Shown here one piece after another: positions 31,533-42,500 of a stretch of 58,500 nt of DNA (the first letter of the stretch is position 1; every line of letters begins with the position of its first letter). Under the pieces are notes generated by a model, which was given only the letters and a program-made list of their open reading frames with translations, was not told the DNA's origin and searched no databases. Position numbers and translations under genes: made by a program. Source of the stretch: Mesostigma viride (lineage: Eukaryota > Streptophyta > Mesostigmatophyceae > Mesostigmatales > Mesostigmataceae); assembly GCA_009746045.1 (NCBI GenBank), contig RPFO01000497.1:1-58500 (forward strand), given 5' to 3'.

Positions 31533-31545
31533 AAGCCGAGTATAA
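31533..31545. repeat. LINE target-site duplication, 5' side
   Basis: AAGCCGAGTATAA, identical to 24761-24773. Confidence 0.85.
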
Positions 31546-31670
31546 CACGAGAAAAACCATGAGTCAACATGGTGAGAAATTTCTCACCAAGAGTATAACA
31601 CGAGAAAAATCACAAGTCAACATGGTGAGAAATTTCTCACCAAGAGTGTAACTACGAGAAAAATCATGAG
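31546..31670. repeat. Tandem units with palindrome GGTGAGAAATTTCTCACC
   Basis: Two full units of about 53 bp, each holding GAGTATAACACGAGAAAAA, CAAGTCAACAT and the 18-bp perfect palindrome. A first unit is split by the LINE. These are CACTA-C subterminal repeats. Confidence 0.8.
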
Positions 31671-31793
31671 CTTTATTTCATTAAGTCCTTGACGTGAAAA
31701 AAAACTCAACACCACTAAGGTGCATTATATAGGGTTATCATACAATATAAAACAACACATCATTCCATAAACAGTGCTGTCATGCCCATTATA

Positions 31794-32681
31794 TCAAAAG
31801 TCATCTTCTTCAGAACTGCTGTCCGAGGGGTTGCTTGCATCAACATCTTCTGATGACATAGTGTCATCCCCACTAGTGTCGCAATAGTTCACAGCTTTAC
31901 GCTGGCAGCCTTCCACTGGCCCTCTTTGCCATAGGGACCTCCTCAATTACAATGGTGGGCTGGCTAGGTCCAGCATCTGTAGGAGCACCACGCTTGCGGC
32001 TGCGCCCTCGAGCAGGTGCCTTGCCAGCGCGGCGCACCACGTCGCCATCACCTAGGTCTGCCGCTGCCACCTTAATTCTTCTTCTTGGACCCCTTCTTGG
32101 ACCCCTTCTTCTTGCCCTTCTTCTTGGCACTAGGCGGTGGCGGTGGCATTGGCTCACCTTCCTCAATCACTTCAAACTGCGGCATGGTGGGGAAATCTGC
32201 TGCCACGCTATGATACACATGGTTACGGAGGGCAGATTGCGCCTGATGTGCCATGCTCCATGGTGGTAGTTTGGCAGAGATTACCACCATTTCGGGAGCA
32301 TAGCATTCATTAACGACATACCCAACTGAGCTCACTGCACCTGGCAACACAAGGCACGACGACCTGGGGGCCTGTGCGCTGCTGATGACCACCAACCTCT
32401 CGATCGTGGGGCAGGTGAGCGACATGAAGGCGATCAAAAAGCCCCACCTTCAACAACAGCTGCCATTCCCAGCCCCCCCGTGGGTACTCTAACCTTGCCT
32501 TCAGAATGTGTGTGATGAAACCAAAGTCTAAACCGCCCGGGCCATGCACCGCAACTCCCGCATTCTTGTGCCGCTTTCCCTGGGATTGGTCCGCAGCCTC
32601 CGTGCGGTAGTTGAACCCATGTATCCTGACTTTGTGGAAAGAATCCGCGTAGCGCTTCACGCCCCCACACGCCGCTACAAT
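31794..32681 (-). pseudogene. 3' end of a CACTA transposon gene (DUF4216-like region)
   Basis: From the copia junction downward: KRYADSFHKVRIHGFNYRTE, QGKRHKNAGVAVHGPGG, WEWQLLLKVGLFD, LVLPGAVSSVGYVVNECYAP, then a Lys-rich stretch (SAKKKGKKKGSKKGSKKK) and an acidic tail (SEDVDASNPSDSSSEEDDF) with a stop at 31794. The pattern, a G-x-x-Y-x-T-E motif then N-x-G-V then a short beta-rich domain, fits DUF4216, which follows the transposase domain in plant CACTA proteins. Three frames are used, so there are frameshifts. The upstream transposase domain is separated by the copia insertion and is not found in the window. Confidence 0.6.
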
Positions 32682-33381
32682 AGTTAACGTTTTTAAAACG
32701 CAATGTATAGGATATGGTTGCAATGCAGCAATGTGTGAATATGGTTGGAACGGAGCTTTGTTAAAATTGGATAATGTTACAGCGCTCACACGCTTGAGGC
32801 TTGTACACGAGTTTGCCAAGTCAAGGCAACACACGTGAGGCGGGCTCGCAAGAGAGATGCCCAATTGGCACTGGCCTATTCTTTATATACTTGTGCACTG
32901 TGCTTTGCTAGTCCTGAGCAGCCTAGGAGGCCTGCTCAGTAATAACACCCCCGGTACAGTATTCACTACCTGTACAGCGCCCAGTTCCTATACAGTAGGT
33001 CTGCTATACAGGTACAGTGACCACAGAGCACAGTCCACAGTGACTATTGCATCTGCACCTAGAAGTCCAGGACTAAGCCTGCGGTACCAACAGACCACAG
33101 GTTAAGGTTCCTTTTTGCTGCGTACGACGTATTAATCCAATACCGTCGTAGGTTCAGTACCTAATTCCTGTCAGCCCAGGAATTACTGTCGACCCCATAA
33201 TAATGTCGTCGGCAAATATTCACGTCCGACTTAGAAGAACAGCCGGCTCGCGCTCGCGCGCGACCGGGAAGTCGGAACGCCATAACTTTCTTGATACTTG
33301 TCGGAATGACCTCGTTCCGGTGCCGCTGGAATCGCAGAGATATGCCGAATCAGGATCACGCCAATGCGCTTGGTGTTAACT
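32682..33381 (-). repeat. LTR of copia copy 1
   Basis: About 700 bp, AGTTAACG to GTGTTAACT on the plus strand, matching the copy 2 LTRs with scattered differences and small indels. It contains CTTTATATACTTG (a TATA-like box on the minus strand) and an inverted repeat CTGAGCAG/CTGCTCAG. Confidence 0.9.
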
Positions 33382-34122
33382 CCAATCCTTTCTTTTCTTG
33401 AGCTGTAGCAGCTCACACAAGTCTACATACAAACACACACAATGGGTACTGGACATCCTCCCCGACTACAAGTCACAACCCGCTGGGCATGACAGTCAGC
33501 TTGGATTCCTTATTATATGTACATAGCACCCATACTGGTTCAGGAGCACAAAACAAATTACAATGAGTCTCTATCCCTTCCCGGGAGGCTCGTTGTGTTA
33601 CCCATGTACAAGAGGTTGGCCAACTGTGGCAGCCCATAGGTGTTCAGTGAAGAACTTGAGAAGTATGTACAACCTTCAGGACCTTAGGCGAAACCCCACA
33701 ACAGCTCATCAGAAAACATTGCTGACCCCCAGACGGGAGTCGGCGCCGGTCTGCTGCCCCTTATCGAACCAGACACAACATCTACGCGAAGCACATGCAA
33801 AACACAAGCTCCTATACTCATTCCAACCGTGGAAAATCAGGGGACCTGTCGCCACCTCACCAGCATGGTGGATGGGTCAGCCAGTCCGTGAAACTCCGCC
33901 TTAAGACGGCACCAGGGAATCGAACCCCGCCCACAAACCACAGATCTGGGGAAACCTCAGACTGAGATGAAAACCCCAGATAGACATCTCTCCATCAGAG
34001 ACAATGTCAGACATTCCCACACCAGAGACATGTCTCACGTACCCCTCAAGGTGTGCTCAGGATTATGTACAATCAAGCTCCCAGCCTGATATCCAGAGAC
34101 TTAAGCACCCAGCTCTCAGCTT
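33382..34122 (-). other. 3' untranslated part of copia copy 1
   Basis: A purine-rich tract on the minus strand (AAGAAAAGAAAGGATTGG) directly precedes the LTR and is the likely polypurine tract. The rest is collinear with 46868-47615 and has no gene. Confidence 0.75.
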
Positions 34123-36386
34123 TTAGACAGATAGACCGACTTGACAGTCAGCATTCATGAGCTTCCTCAGTACATTGTACTGGGCTGGGGCCTTGTGTGG
34201 CAGCTTGGTCAATGCATCAGCAGGGTTCTCCTCGCCAGGGATATGCTTCAAGTCAACCAAACTGGCCAACTCCTTCAGCAACAAATAATCCAGGTCCCGG
34301 CTTCTGGCCAGCTGCTTGTGAACAAACTGGACCATACCCATGCTGTCTGTTAGCAACAACGTCTCCATCTGCAAGGTCCAAGGGGTAACTGAAGCCAGCT
34401 CCAGCATTAACTCCTTTATGTACAAGCTGGACTGGATCCCCTCGCATATGGCCCTGCATTCTGCCACATCTGAACTGATACAGACCCTCTTCTGCAGTCT
34501 GCTGTACCAGCTGAACAAACTTGCCCTGCTCTGATAAAAAGCAAACAGAGCAGCAGATCTCCCCCTGACCTTGGTAACCTGGCGAGCATCCATGGAACTG
34601 TCAACAAAGATCTCCAAGGTGATAGGCTAGGCAAAGTCAATCCCAGACAAAATCAGATCATGCAGGGGTACTCTCCACCAATCGGGCTATGACTCGAGGC
34701 TTCTCATCCTCAAGCACCTCATCAGGCATTCTGCTATGGACCATCAAAGACGGACCACAGATGCTCGCAAACCAGGCCCACATGCCTCTCAACTCAGGTC
34801 CTGCAGCCTGGGTGATCTTCTCTGGCAAGGCCTTCACAATGGTCTGTTTATAATCTCCTCCAGCCTGAAGCCTGATACTCCACTCCCCATCCCTCCTGAA
34901 CAGGGTAGCCTGCATTCCATGAGAACACTACAGGCTTGTTGGGCTCCTGCCACAGCTCCTTGCCCAGCCAAAACTTGCCACTGATGACAGGAATAAACTT
35001 CTTCAGCCAGGTCGTGGGGGCTAGCAAATGCAGATCATCTCCATGCAAACTAGCATACACTGGCAGACCCTCCCATTGGGCCAGCAACAAACAGGGATCA
35101 ACTGAAGACACTCTCAAGCCACACTCACTGATCAGAGCTTCCTGCAGCGTGAGTCTCCAGATGATTGGGCTCGACCTGAGTCCTTCCAGGCCCTTCAGAA
35201 TAACCAGGAAATGTTGATGCAGCTCCAGCTTCCAGATAGCAGGCACCTCAACACAGTAAGGCTCATCCTGCTTCCATACCCTCCTGGCCACTTCTGGATC
35301 AGATTTTAAAAATGCCCTCTTGAAGTCCAGCAGCACTGATGACATAGCTGCTCCCCTGTTCAGCAACCCCACGTAGAGACATAGCAAAATTCTCCATGTG
35401 TCGTGTAACATCCCTGGCGTGTACAGCTCCTCTCCTGGCAGACTCCCCGTGCCGTGATACTCATTCAGGACAGGCCTGACATGGGGCACTGATACCTCAT
35501 CCACAACCTTCCTCTTCAGCACAAATCTCAAAGCAAGCTTCCTTGATGCTGGGGGACGTCTGTCTGTTGGTGCAGCACACTCAAACTGCAACCACTCCTC
35601 CAATGCCTTGGAGAAGGCGAGCTTCCAAGCCTCAAACAAAGTAGGCGAGCTCATCTCTTGGACTAGCTGGTCATATGTCAAAGGAGAGTGTGCAGCAAGG
35701 CTCCTGTGAGTTATGCCAATACTGCTGGGGTGCAACACAGCTGGAATCACCAAACTGGCTGCTGGGGGCACCTCCCCTTCATCCCATTTTACACCCTTGA
35801 CCGGCTTGGCCCTGCACCTGATTGGAAATGTTGTCCTGAAATTTTCTAGGGGAATCATCCCCCAGCCATCTCTTTTCAGAGCTGTAGCTCTGATAGAAAT
35901 CCCAGGATTGCCCAGAAAATTCTGACCCAAAATCACAGGGCCATCATAGTCCTCTAGGACAAGGAAGGTCACATCCACACCCATGACAGGGGCAGTAACC
36001 TCTCCCAACACTAGCTCTTAGATGCGTCCTACCACTGAAATCAGACACCCAGGGGCAACTTGGTTCACCGACCAGCAGTTCTCCTGTATGCTGAGGTCCC
36101 ATGACAGAAACCTGGGCATTGGTATCTATGTCCATGGCAGCTACCTCAGGTTCATCCAACTGGACAAGCTTGGACACCTTAGGCTCCTTCTTGGCTCTTT
36201 GCAAAGCCTGTACAATATCTGATAGACGCACACCCCTAGGCCTGGTGTCGGGCCGTTCCGGAGGTGCAGCCTGTCCGCCTGCTTGCCCAACCACCGTATG
36301 TGAAGGTACCCCAGGGGCCGGGCCAGGGTCACCCTGAGGGCTCGATACAGCTGTAGCACCCTGATCAGGAAGTTCCACGTCAACCC
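34123..36386 (-). pseudogene. Copia pol remnant (protease-like, RT, RNase H)
   Basis: Fragments in three frames match the copy 2 polyprotein: MDIDTNAQVSVM and VILGQNFLG (protease-like), LLDFKRAFLKSD and LHGDDLHLLAP (RT), FVDSSMDARQ and KHIPGEENPADALTKLP (RNase H and tail). Against copy 2 it has a CAG-to-TAG stop near 34630, a 4-bp insertion near 34655, an extra base near 34918 and a 4-bp insertion near 36010. It cannot make a complete protein. Confidence 0.9.
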
Positions 36387-36787
36387 TGTTGAAAGAACTA
36401 ATGGGTTTGCCCTCTACAATGCTTGTGATTGAAACCCAAATGTGCCTGTCCTTGCAGGTACAGGCTATGGAGGATGGGAGCAAAGAGACAGAGACTCAGT
36501 TTGAGGCAGAATGATAGTGAGGAGTGCCTTTGGCAAGGCTCCTCAGTTGTTTTATTAACTCGAGGAAAAAACACAGGCAGAAAACTGGGATGACCTGATT
36601 GGCTGGCTAGGAATGTGCCTAGGAATATTCTCATGTAATACTCAGGCCACCAATCATGTTAGGTCAGTGTACAGGCTACCAATCAGATCTAGACAAGAAT
36701 AAATCTTATCTTGTAACTGCTGTATAGCCTTATCTTGTAACTGATGTACAGTCTTAACTTGTAACTGCTGCACAGTAATCTAACTAT
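36387..36787. other. Possible LTR fragment of another retroelement, split by the piggyBac element
   Basis: It starts TGTTGAAAGAACTAATGGG exactly where copia homology stops and contains TTAACTTGTAACTGC-type repeats (CTTATCTTGTAACTG three times). It resumes after the piggyBac element at 44279. An LTR would fit the TG start, but neither the CA end nor a target duplication was found. Confidence 0.35.
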
Positions 36788-39182
36788 TTAACCCTTAGTC
36801 GGGAAACCACCCGACCTGTCGGGTGGTTTGACTAACGGTCAAATTTCGCGCCGCGCCGAGAGCGCCGCGCCACTTGTGACGGATGACAGTTGTCCGGTGG
36901 GTCTGGGGACACTTAGGGACGAAGGTGATGCATTGGTTTGGGGGTAATATCCGCCATAGCCGTGAAATTATAGGGCTGTTATCACAGGGGGTCACGTGAC
37001 TTTGGCGGGAAAATTTCGACCGAACGCGCGCGCGCGGATATGGCGGATGCGCTCAAAAAAACTTGGCTAGGGCGAGTTTTGCGCGTCGACGGAAAGGAAT
37101 TTAACACTACGGACACTTACGCAGGCTGTGTGACCGACATCGTGTACTCAGGAGGCAAGGCTAGGTATAAATTCTGCCTCCATTTCGATGATGATGGCAA
37201 GGATATCTGGTACGCTCTTGACCAGGTTGAAAAGTGGTGGGCAGAGCAGGGCAGCCGAAGCTTTCGCGAGGCAGGCGATGGTTCCGATTCCTGCCATTCA
37301 GATTCGTCTGCAGGCAGTGACGAACTCTCGGATGCGAGTGCTGCAGACAGTGATGCGCAAGGCAGCGGTGGTGATGAAGACGATGGTGTCGAGGACGGGG
37401 ATGGTGAGCCACGACCAAAGCGTGGCCGGCCTGCTGGGTCTCGCGGCCGGGGTAGGGGGCGGTCCCGTGGCCGGGGCAGGCCTGCACAGGGCCGGGGCAA
37501 CCAAGAAGCCTCCGAGTTCGCCCGGGAATCAGAAGATATCGAGACAACTGAGGCAGGGAACATCGGCGCTGCATCAAGAATGTGGAAGGATTACGCCAAG
37601 CTCTCTGTAGCAGGCTTTTTCTTCTTGCTGCTCGAGATGTCTTTCATCACCAAGATCGCCGAGTGGACCAACCTCAAGGCTCAGCAGCGCTTTGACAAGC
37701 TCGCTGCGCAGGGCAAGGCTGGGCGTGCATGGACCAAGACCTATGCAAGTGATATCCTTCGCTTTTTTGCATGCCTCATCCTCATGTCCATTCACTGGCA
37801 AAATTGAGCCTTTGCACCCTTCTGGAGTGCTGATCCTTACGTGGGCCTTTCAGCCATCAGTGCAATTATGACTTTCACCAGATTTCAAGACATTCTTCGC
37901 AACCTGTCAGTTAGGGACCCCACGGAGAGCAGGCCAGCCAAGGGGGAGGAGGGCTATGATCCATTGTGGTATGCTAGGGTCATGATTGAGCGCGTGCAGA
38001 AGCGGCTGCTAGTGGTGTTTCGGCCCAGCGGGGTGGTCACAGTCGATGAGTCAATGCAGTTTCAAAAGTCCAAGTGCGAGATCAGGCAGTACTGCAAGGA
38101 TAAGCCATCACGGAGTCGCTGGGGGGTGAAGCATTGGGCTCTAGCCTGTGGCAGCACTGGCATTCTTGTTTACTTCATCCCGTACCTCGGTGGTGGCGTA
38201 TGGCCGATAGGCTGCCCAACCCAGGAGGAGCTGGATTTCTTTGCTGCTGCTAGTGGTATCGGGTCGTGCTGGGTGGCTGCCCTAGTAATTCACGCTTGCA
38301 AGGGTGTCTTGCAGCCTGCCTCCACCATTGTCGCTGACAACCTCTTTAGTTCTGTAAAGCTAGTCGAGTGGCTGGGCTCGAAGGGTTACACCTTTGTGGG
38401 CACTGTGAGGAAGAGCAGGACATGCTACCCTCGTGACATAAACATTAATTACTGAACAGGAGGCAAAAGCACAAGGGCTGAGGCGTGGCAACACCTTGCA
38501 TCGCATGCTAGCATTGCCAGGTGGCAAAGTGGTGACTGCCCTTACGTACGTCGACAGCAAGGTCGTCCGGTTCTACTCATCACGACACGCGAGCCCTGCC
38601 CAGGACCCCTCCAACAAGAAGAAGCGCTGGAACAAGGCAACGGGTGCTTACGAGGACGTGCACATTCCCAAGATCAAGCACTTCTATGATCAACATAAAA
38701 GCGGTGTGGACAGATTTGATCAAGTGGCTTCGTACTACCACATGGAACTCGTTACCAGGCGCCCATGGCAGCGTACATTTTTCTGGTTGCTGAACCTCGT
38801 GGTGGTGACAGCCTACAAGTATCAGCAGCTAGTAAGGGGGAAAAATGCTTTCTTTAGCCAACTTGAATTCAGGGCACAACTGGCCACACTAGGAAGTCGG
38901 GTTCTGAGATTTTTCTCAGGAATCCTGAGATTTCCTGATTTTTTTCTCAGGATTCCTGAGATTTTTTAGGCTTTCCTGAGATTTCCTGATTTTTTTCTCA
39001 GGATATCAGGAGAAATCCTGAGAAACCCTGAGATTTTTCTCAGGATTCCTGATATTATTACAGGACTTTCTCCTGAGAATCTTGAGAAGTGCCTGAGATT
39101 TTTCTCGCCACACACTGAGAAACACTGAGATTCCTAAAAAAATCCTGAGAAATCCTGAGATCCTGAGAAAACCCGCTGAATC

Positions 39183-39290
39183 AGAAAAAATCAGGAAAAT
39201 CAGGACACTTAGCATGGCACAAAAAATCAGGAAAATCAGGACACTTAGCATGGCACAAAAAATCAGGAAAATCAGGACACTGAGCATGAC
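39183..39290. repeat. Three tandem copies of a 42-bp unit near the CACTA-B left end
   Basis: The unit includes AAAATCAGGAAAATCAGGACA followed by a CTTAGCATGGCAC-like tail, repeated three times with one or two differences. Confidence 0.85.
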
Positions 39291-39391
39291 ACTTGAGAAC
39301 TCTCAAGTGCATGAAGACAGGACACTTATGCATTATATGTGGATGCAGAAATGATGCAGTTGACACACATGTTCATTGGAAATAAATAAAT

Positions 39392-39453
39392 ATAATGCAT
39401 GGTCCGGATTCTCCCGATTTCTGGCCTGCGCTGGTTGTCTCCTTGATAATGCA
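39392..39453 (-). mobile_element. Ultrashort insertion, copy 2 (46 bp, target duplication ATAATGCA)
   Basis: The 46-bp insert 39400-39445 is flanked by ATAATGCA at 39392-39399 and 39446-39453. On the minus strand it begins CAAGGAGACAACCAGCGCAG and continues through GCCAGAAATCGGGAGAATC. It lies in non-coding sequence of CACTA-B, in the opposite orientation to copies 1 and 3. Confidence 0.65.
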
Positions 39454-39715
39454 GTGCGACAAGCACACAACAATTTACATTACAGGCATCATTGCCAGAA
39501 ATATAATCAATGCCACTCCTCATCAGTGTATGCAGCACTGTCAGAGTTGTACGCATAATTTACTACAGCACGCTGCCTCTCACTTCTCCTTTGTGAGGGA
39601 ATGCATGCCTCACCGTTGCTGCTGAACGACGAAACACTAGCTATGTCATCAGGGCTCGATGCGCTGACACTAGCCGCTGCCATGGACTTGCAAGCAGTGC
39701 GGCTCTTGCCACGCG

Positions 39716-40098
39716 AGCGGTTTGGTAGTGCAGCGGCTGTGTGTGGTTCTACCAAACGACTTTGAGAAATATGTGCCTACTCAATGGCCCCACGTGAGCA
39801 CGTGCAAAACTCAAGGTATTGAAGAGGCCGCTATCAGCTCACATCAATCGGAGCACTACAGAACAGCATTGGGGCAACTACAGAACAGCAACCCGCGACC
39901 TTCAACCATCTTTACGTCATCGCAGCTCCGTCCGGAGTCATGGTTCATGGCGGCAAAGACGGGGTTCGGTATAGGCGCAGCATCACTTACATTCTGCAAG
40001 CGCCCCCGCTACTTGCCCCGATGGGGCCATGGAGTAGGCACATACTTCTGAAAGTCGTTTGGTAGAACCACACACAGCCGCTGCACTACCAAACCGCT
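39716..40098. mobile_element. Foldback/MITE-like element, 383 bp with about 75-bp inverted arms
   Basis: The left arm starts AGCGGTTTGGTAGTGCAGCG at 39716, and its inverse ends at 40098. The arms match through the segment TGCCTACTCNATGGCCCCA with only a few differences; the spacer is about 225 bp. Each arm also contains a TTTGGTAG/CTACCAAA inner repeat. No target duplication is obvious. The superfamily is unknown. Confidence 0.8.
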
Positions 40099-40187
40099 TG
40101 AAGGCGGGTCAGAGCTAGTGATATACTATCTGAGCAAGTGACTTGACTAGTGCGAATCCCAAAGTGGAAATGCCGTGTCTATTCCGG

Positions 40188-40302
40188 CCTAACATGGCTG
40201 ATGAAGGCGTTTATGGAATGGTGCGGCTAGGTGCAGGGTTGTGTTGCCTAACATGGCTGCTGAAGGCGTTCATGGGTGCGGCTAGGTGCAAGGTCGCGTT
40301 GC
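40188..40302. repeat. Tandem duplication of about 57 bp
   Basis: Two copies beginning CCTAACATGGCTG and ending GCGGCTAGGTGCA-GGT-G-GTTG, with five extra bases in the first. Confidence 0.8.
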
Positions 40303-41935
40303 CTAATCGCAACCTTTCTAAATTTTTCGCTCGTTGGACCAACGGTCTACCAGGTAACGGTTAAGAGAGGTAGGGCGCGAAGTTGAAAGTTTGGAACGGC
40401 ACTGTCGTCATGCGGCTATTTCACGGCACCATAACGTCCTTTATTTCAGTTATGTTCAGTTCAGTTTATTCCCACACCGGTTCCCTAGCCTTGCCCGTAC
40501 CGGCTTCGGAATAAACGGATGCCGGCATCGTATCCTTGTTCCAACTTTTGACAGGCAGGTACTACTTCTATAAAGCCCGAACTAAGAGCTCTTTTGTAGA
40601 ATGTTCTCACTGCCTATTTGCTTTAGTGACTTTGCGTTAATAATTGTCGGCTGTCAGTCTGTCAGCCAACAATCAGAAATCGTTGTCGCACTTTATAACC
40701 TGCTCCAATGGTTGTCCGGCAAAGTCAGGACCAAGCGTTTTCTAGGGTCCGGCAGGACGGCGGTTTTTTAAATGCCTGTGGCTTTCATTGGTGAATACTA
40801 GTTACTGTACCTGTAAATTTATCGGCAGTTTGCGGCTCCGACCGTTCTAAAAGGCTTTGAGACGAGTAGTAACCAGTGGAAAGGTAAGATGTCATGACAA
40901 TACGGAAGATCGCTTGGCTGGAATCACTCGAGACATTCCGCCTGCCGCTGGCTACGGATGTGACCTAGTCGCAATCTTTTTTTTTGCGCAAATTCAAAAA
41001 AACGCGTTTGACGTAGCCTTAGCCGTTGTTCGCAGTCAAGTCAGTGCTGGGGCTAGCGGGCAGTGAGGGCACATACACGCTAGCTCGAGCGATGGGGCAA
41101 CCAATTTCCATACGTAACCAATGAATGCAACCACCGAATAACAAGCGCTGCAGGTGTGGCAGCAGGGGTGGCAGCGAGAACCGCACTAGAAGCGGTTCTA
41201 GTAGTGACGACATGTGAGTGACATAAGTAACGGAGAACAAACAGAGCGAGATTCTGGAGCTATCCAAAACCTACAAGGCCGTCATGGACAGGCTGTGATC
41301 GAAGAGGAATGGAGCCGGGAAAATGAGCAACTGCGTAGCTGAGCAAGGATACTTATGAGAATTGCTTGGCAGTTTGCATTGGAAGGCCCATATAGACCGC
41401 AAAAGCGGCATTCTGAGCAAAAGCTGGTTTCTTAGTATAGCATGAACTCTGAATACTTGATTTCTTGTCCTCTTACATGCGTGGTCAATTTCATGAAGAT
41501 GACCATCATGAAGTACCGTCCTTGGGCATTTTTGTGCGTACATGCCCGTTTGTTGTCAAAGCACGTCCATGCAGACCTGAATCCCATGCAAGCCCCAAGC
41601 GTCAATTGCGAGTATGTTTGCAAAGGAAAAGCATCTAGACGTGTTCTGATGAAGCCAGTAAGGTCAAATGTTTCATGGTGCTTCCTCATAAGCCACATAG
41701 TAGATTAGATACTAACTTGGTTGGTCCATGCGTGAGTATGTGCATGTTGTCATCAGTTTGCTACCTACTTTTTGATTACCTTGCCTACTTACTAGCTTTG
41801 TTATTGAAGGTATTTCCCTAATTTTGCACTGGAATTCATTCCTTACATCACTACTATTCTTTCTCCCCTTTGCAATCGCAACAGGAGGGACGGAATGTTA
41901 TCTTCTCCGCGGTCATGAGGTTGTCCCTTCTGCGT
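40303..41935. other. CACTA-B interior, no gene recognised
   Basis: Only short open frames on both strands; none resembles a known protein. The composition is unremarkable. Confidence 0.5.
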
Positions 41936-41939
41936 GGTA

Positions 41940-42500
41940 AGTGTCATAAAGTTGATTAGTCCCTTGGTCCCTCACTTGCTCCTTGCTTCCTTGCATGCTT
42001 GCTTGCTGAGTTCGATAAACCCCTTGCTTCCTTGCATGCTTGTTTCCGTCTTTGCGTGCTTGCTTGCTTCTTTGCGTGGTTGCTTTCTTCCTTGATTAGG
42101 CCCTTGCTTGGTTGTTTAGCCGCTTGCTGAATTTGATTAGTTCCTTGCTTTAGTCCCTTGCTTCCTTTCTTAGTCCCATGCTTCCTTTGTAAGCCACTCT
42201 TCCTCGCATGCTTGCTGAATTTAATTAATGCCTTGCTTCCTTTGATATGACCTTGCCTACTTGGTTAGGCCGTTCCTTCCCTGCATGCTTGACCACTTGC
42301 TGAATGGAATCAGTCCCCTGATTCCTTTGTTAGGCCCTTGCTTCCTTTGTTAGCCCCTCTTCCTTGCATGCTTGCAATTGCTTGCTTGCTGAATCTAATA
42401 AGTCCCTTGCTTCCTTTGTTAGGCCCTTGCTTCCTTATTTAGCCACTCTCGTCCTTGCGCGCATGTACGCTTGCTTGCTGAATTCAATTAGTCCCTTGCC
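41940..42500. repeat. Degenerate minisatellite (CCCTTGCTTCCTT / GCATGCTTGCTTGCTGAATT)
   Basis: The words CCCTTGCTTCCTTTGTTAGG, GCATGCTTGCTTGC and TGAATTNAATTAGTCCCTTG recur with drifting order and spacing. An old, decayed tandem array within CACTA-B. Confidence 0.7.

Larger units (their letters stand above)
24482..36386. mobile_element. CACTA-type element (CACTA-C), left end plus interior; right end not found
   Basis: CACTAGGAACTC starts at 24482 and is followed by GTGAGAAA/TTCTCACC subterminal repeats to 24760. After the inserted LINE these continue at 31546-31670. On the minus strand, the 3' end of a DUF4216-containing CACTA gene lies at 31794-32681 before a copia element cuts it. No CCTAGTG right end with subterminal repeats occurs later, so the element is truncated or extends elsewhere. 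The end coordinate is the last base of the inserted copia fragment, not a true terminus. Confidence 0.6.
32682..36386 (-). mobile_element. Ty1/copia retrotransposon, copy 1, 5'-truncated
   Basis: The 3' LTR is 32682-33381 with end words AGTTAA and TTAACT, preceded by ACAAT at 32677-32681. The interior is collinear with the full copy at 46172-54198 up to about 36386, where homology stops within the pol gene before the integrase core. The 5' LTR and gag are missing. Several small indels and a stop relative to copy 2 show that it is the older copy. Confidence 0.9.

Noticed and set aside
31546-31570. Endonuclease start Met near 31570 (MLTHGFSRV)
   Set aside because: The target duplication shows that the LINE begins at 31532; the upstream codons are CACTA-C sequence read by chance.
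36416-36420. ACAAT as the right target duplication of copia copy 1
   Set aside because: It matches ACAAT at 32677, but no 5' LTR precedes it and copia homology stops about 30 bp earlier; a chance match.
36387-36787. Complete solo LTR with AACCC duplication (36382-36386 and 36790-36794)
   Set aside because: The second AACCC overlaps the TTAA and CCC of the piggyBac end, so it belongs to that element.
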